DNA from: Solobacterium sp. | GTDB taxonomy: Bacteria; Bacillota_I; Bacilli_A; Erysipelotrichales; Erysipelotrichaceae | NCBI GenBank assembly: GCA_016280695.1 | Contig: JAEEHG010000069.1 | Coordinates: forward strand, 1-8,457 | Direction: 5' to 3' | DNA: 8,457 nt | Shown here: positions 6,242 to 8,457 of the stretch, one piece after another | Layout: the number at the start of each line of letters is the position of its first letter | Position numbering within the stretch: the stretch's first letter is position 1 | Translations under genes and position numbers: made by a program | Notes under the pieces: model-generated | The model's input: only the letters and a program-made list of their open reading frames with translations | Databases searched by the model: none | Told to the model about the DNA's origin: nothing

Positions 6242-7408
6242 ATGGATGCTAGACAAGCGGCCCATGCCGTCAACGATTATGTCATTGCCTATCGCCGTGA
6301 CATTCACCGCCATCCGGAACTTTCCATGAAGGAATTCCGGACTACAGACCGTATCTGTGAAGAACTGGATAAGATGGGAGTATCCTACCGCCGGATGGAA
6401 CCGACCGGGGTTCTGGCTGAAGTAAAAGGCGGCAAGGGTCCGGGCAAAACCGTCCTGCTGCGCGGCGACATCGATGCCCTGCCCGTTCAGGAAGAAACCG
6501 GTCTGGATTTCGCCAGTGAGACACCCGGCTGCATGCATGCCTGCGGTCACGATACCCACAATGCCATGCTTATGGGGGCTGTCAAGTGCTTCCATGAGCA
6601 CAAGGATGAATTTGCCGGTACAGTCAAGTTTATCTTCCAGCCGTCCGAAGAAACCGGTGAAGGCGCCCGGGCCATGATTGCCGGGGGCTGCCTGGAAGGT
6701 GTCGATTATATGTTTGGAACACATATTTCCTCACAGGTTGAACTCGGTCATATCGAAGCCTGCCCGGGTCCGATGCATGCTTCCGCCTTCTGGTTCAAGA
6801 TCAAGATTACCGGCATGTCCTCGCATGGCGCTGACCCGTACCATGGCCGTGATGCCGCGGTTGCCGGTTCGGCTGTTGTCATGGCCCTGCAGGATATGGT
6901 TGCCCGTGAATACAGTCCGATGGACCCGATGGTTGTTACAGTAGGTGATATCCATGCACCGGGCCGTTTCAATATCATTCCCGGTGAATACCGCATGGAA
7001 GGCACGATCCGGACCTTCTCCCGTGAAATCAATGCTACGCTGGAAGATACGCTGAACCGTATTGCCAAAGGCGTTGCCGGGGCTTACCGCTGTGAAGCCG
7101 AAGTTGAACTGATCGAAGTTGCCGAAGTCAACATCAATAATGAGGAAGCATACGAGATCGGCCGCAAGGCAGCTGAAAAGATCGTGCCGGGCTGTGTCGA
7201 TCTGGCTCATCCGCAGATGGGCGGCGAAGACTTCGCCTACTACACCCCGTATGTCAAAGCAAACTTCTTCACCCTTGGAGCCAGACTGCCGGATGCGGAA
7301 GGCAAAATCTATCCAATGCATCATGGCAAGGTGCTCTTTGACGAGCGCGCCTTCGAAATCGGTGTTGCCCTTTACATCCAGAGTGCCCTGGATGCCCTTG
7401 AAGCATAA
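6242..7408 (+). CDS. M20D-family metal-dependent amidohydrolase (N-acyl/aryl amino acid hydrolase)
   Basis: This 388-residue cytosolic hydrolase of the HipO/AbgB/IAA-amino-acid-hydrolase type cleaves amide bonds of N-acylated amino acids or similar conjugates. Signatures run in order: RRDIHRHPELS (18-28), RGDIDALPVQEETG (74-87), MHACGHDTHNAMLMG (98-112), FQPSEETGEGA (132-142), MGGEDFAYY (326-334) and MHHGKVLFDERAF (359-371). The expected two-metal ligands are Cys101, His103, Glu137, His161 and His361, with Glu136 as the likely general base; the spacing fits the plant IAA-amino acid hydrolase pattern as I recall it. Residues about 180-295 form the inserted dimerisation (lid) domain. GGAGG at 6227-6231 lies 10 nt before the ATG. 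It is a single-gene unit with its own promoter and terminator. The natural substrate (acetylated amino acid, hippurate-like or peptide-derived conjugate) is not determinable. Confidence 0.94.
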   Translation: MDARQAAHAVNDYVIAYRRDIHRHPELSMKEFRTTDRICEELDKMGVSYRRMEPTGVLAEVKGGKGPGKTVLLRGDIDALPVQEETGLDFASETPGCMHACGHDTHNAMLMGAVKCFHEHKDEFAGTVKFIFQPSEETGEGARAMIAGGCLEGVDYMFGTHISSQVELGHIEACPGPMHASAFWFKIKITGMSSHGADPYHGRDAAVAGSAVVMALQDMVAREYSPMDPMVVTVGDIHAPGRFNIIPGEYRMEGTIRTFSREINATLEDTLNRIAKGVAGAYRCEAEVELIEVAEVNINNEEAYEIGRKAAEKIVPGCVDLAHPQMGGEDFAYYTPYVKANFFTLGARLPDAEGKIYPMHHGKVLFDERAFEIGVALYIQSALDALEA

Positions 7409-7421
7409 CATCATAATAAAA

Positions 7422-7448
7422 TGTCCTGCAGGCAGCAGGACACTTTTT
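7422..7448 (+). terminator. Intrinsic terminator of the amidohydrolase gene
   Basis: An 8-bp stem (7422-7429 with 7435-7442) with loop AGGCA is followed by CTTTTT. It lies 13 nt after the stop codon and separates the gene from the tRNA promoter. Confidence 0.85.
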
Positions 7449-7459
7449 CAGTTTCCCCC

Positions 7460-7487
7460 TTGCAATTCATTTCGGACTGTGTATAAT
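7460..7487 (+). promoter_or_regulatory. Promoter of tRNA-Gln
   Basis: TTGCAA (7460-7465), a 16-nt spacer and a perfect TATAAT (7482-7487) lie 13 nt before the mature tRNA 5' end. Transcription would start near 7494, leaving a very short 5' leader for RNase P. Confidence 0.75.
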
Positions 7488-7500
7488 TAGTTTCGTGCAT

Positions 7501-7576
7501 TGGGGTATAGCCAAGCGGTAAGGCAACTGGCTCTGAACCAGTCATTTCAGGAGTTCGAATCTCTTTACCCCAGCCA
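7501..7576 (+). tRNA. tRNA-Gln (anticodon CTG)
   Basis: The cloverleaf folds fully. The acceptor stem is TGGGGTA (7501-7507) with TACCCCA (7566-7572), including the U1-A72 pair typical of bacterial tRNA-Gln. The D stem is GCC/GGC, the anticodon stem ACTGG/CCAGT holds loop CTCTGAA, and the T loop TTCGAAT lies on a 5-bp stem with one G-T pair. The anticodon CTG reads CAG. Discriminator G is at 7573, and CCA is encoded at 7574-7576. It lies about 110 bp upstream of gltX, with its own promoter and terminator. Confidence 0.95.
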
Positions 7577-7585
7577 TGCTAAATC

Positions 7586-7610
7586 CGGACCTGCAAAGGT
7601 CCGTTTTTTT
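7586..7610 (+). terminator. Intrinsic terminator after tRNA-Gln
   Basis: A 7-bp stem CGGACCT/AGGTCCG (7586-7592, 7597-7603) with a GCAA tetraloop is followed by seven T residues (7604-7610). This strong terminator should keep the tRNA transcript separate from gltX. Confidence 0.92.
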
Positions 7611-7632
7611 GTATTTATTGGCTTTCTCTGAG

Positions 7633-7661
7633 TTGAATGAACATTCGAATAAAAGTATAAT
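7633..7661 (+). promoter_or_regulatory. Sigma-A-like promoter of gltX
   Basis: TTGAAT (7633-7638) and a perfect TATAAT (7656-7661) are separated by 17 nt. The start would fall near 7668, just before the AGAGG ribosome binding site. This leaves no room for a T-box or other riboswitch leader. Confidence 0.8.
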
Positions 7662-7684
7662 TGCATAATAAGAGGTAAATGATC

Positions 7685-8457
7685 ATGGGAGATGAAATTC
7701 GTACAAGATTTGCGCCGAGTCCGACCGGATATATGCACATCGGCAATCTCAGAACTGCCTTGTGGACATACCTGATCGCCAAGAAAGACCCTAACGGAAA
7801 GTTTATTCTGCGTATTGAAGATACCGACCAGGCCCGTCAGGTTGAAGGCGCTACAGAAATTATTTATGAAACACTGAAGCAGTGCGGCCTCAAGCATGAT
7901 GAAGGACCGGATATCGGCGGCCCTGTCGGACCGTATGTACAGTCTGACCGCATGCGTGTAGGCATTTATCTGAAGTATGCCCGCGACCTGGTCCACCGGG
8001 GCGGCGCGCATTATTGCTTCTGCAAGGAAGAAGATGTTGAGGCCCAGCGGCAGATTGCCAATGCCCGCGGCGTAGCCTTCAAATTCAATGACCCCTGCCG
8101 GCTGATTCCGTGGGAAGAAGCTGAAAAGCGCATTGAAGCCGGGGAAAGCTTTACCGTCCGGCAGACCATTCCGGCAACCGGTACAACTTCCTTTAATGAT
8201 GAAGTCTTCGGTACCATTACGGTTGAAAACAGCACGCTGGATGACAACATCCTGCTGAAGAGTGACGGCTTCCCTACCTATAACTTCGCCAATGTCATTG
8301 ATGACCATATGATGGGTATCACTGATGTTGTCCGCGGCATGGAATATCTGAGCTCCGCCCCGAAGTACAATCTGCTGTACGAGGCTTACGGCTGGGAAAT
8401 TCCGCGTTACGTGCACTGCCCGCCGGTCATGAAGGATGAACATCATAAACTGTCCAA
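7685..8457 (+). CDS. gltX: Glutamyl-tRNA synthetase, C-terminus cut by window edge
   Basis: This class I aminoacyl-tRNA synthetase joins glutamate to tRNA-Glu using ATP, and in many bacteria also to tRNA-Gln before amidation by GatCAB. About 257 codons are present of a usual 470-500. The N-terminus [21 protein letters not shown] holds the HIGH motif (as HIGN, residues 18-21); ILRIEDTD follows at 41-48. The window ends within the KMSK loop, read as KLS plus an incomplete Lys codon (255-258). Cys111, Cys113 and Cys138 (CxCx24C) match the zinc site of the insertion domain, though a following His ligand is not seen. The ATG at 7685 is preferred because AGAGG (7671-7675) lies 9 nt upstream; the in-frame ATG at 7679 is only 3 nt from that site. 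Whether it is discriminating cannot be judged, because the anticodon-binding domain lies outside the window. Confidence 0.97.
   Translation, partial: MGDEIRTRFAPSPTGYMHIGNLRTALWTYLIAKKDPNGKFILRIEDTDQARQVEGATEIIYETLKQCGLKHDEGPDIGGPVGPYVQSDRMRVGIYLKYARDLVHRGGAHYCFCKEEDVEAQRQIANARGVAFKFNDPCRLIPWEEAEKRIEAGESFTVRQTIPATGTTSFNDEVFGTITVENSTLDDNILLKSDGFPTYNFANVIDDHMMGITDVVRGMEYLSSAPKYNLLYEAYGWEIPRYVHCPPVMKDEHHKLS

Noticed and set aside
6731..7414. Minus-strand open frame of 227 codons opposite the amidohydrolase gene
   Set aside because: It is antisense to conserved M20D motifs, with no start signal or domain of its own.
7611..7684. T-box or other riboswitch leader for gltX
   Set aside because: The predicted start lies near 7668, leaving fewer than 20 nt before the ATG; no T-box sequence is visible.
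7565..8446. Minus-strand open frame of 293 codons opposite gltX and the tRNA terminator
   Set aside because: It runs through the tRNA 3' end, terminator and promoter and mirrors the well-supported gltX frame.

Overview
The window reads as an ordinary bacterial chromosome segment, most likely from a Bacillota member. I lean towards a mid-GC lineage such as Erysipelotrichia, but only weakly. The grounds are strong AGGAGG-type ribosome binding sites about 8 nt before starts, sigma-A-like promoters (TTGACA/TATAAT types with 16-17 nt spacers), short GC-hairpin plus U-tract terminators, and the gene families present. Genes are tightly packed, coding DNA is GC-rich at third positions and the gaps are AT-rich. 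I see no transposase, integrase, phage gene, CRISPR array or rRNA.

Left block (1-6094, all on the minus strand, so read from right to left): a 12-helix MATE-family exporter (6094-4751); a small thioredoxin-fold redoxin/peroxiredoxin-like protein with a Cys-x2-Cys-x3-Cys centre (4682-4134) behind its own good promoter; a very unusual dihydrolipoamide dehydrogenase (E3) with four tandem lipoyl domains before the flavoprotein (4048-1676); a lipoate-protein ligase A whose start codon overlaps the E3 stop codon (1676-780); and an HD-domain phosphohydrolase that runs off the left edge (741-1).

Right block (6242-8457, plus strand): after a divergent AT-rich promoter region comes an M20D metal-dependent amidohydrolase (6242-7408) with a terminator. 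Next is a tRNA-Gln with anticodon CTG (7501-7576) with its own promoter and terminator, then the first two thirds or less of glutamyl-tRNA synthetase, gltX (7685 to the right edge), again with its own promoter.

The most interesting unit is redoxin - four-lipoyl E3 - lplA. The ligase can attach lipoate to the four lipoyl lysines of the E3, and the E3 flavin site can then reduce those lipoyl arms with NADH. An adjacent thiol redoxin is a natural electron acceptor. No 2-oxoacid dehydrogenase E1 or E2 and no glycine cleavage gene lies in the window. The locus may therefore encode a self-contained NADH-driven lipoyl thiol relay, perhaps for peroxide or disulfide reduction; this is an inference, not something the sequence proves. 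The second theme is translation: tRNA-Gln sits beside GluRS, the enzyme that in many bacteria first charges tRNA-Gln with glutamate.
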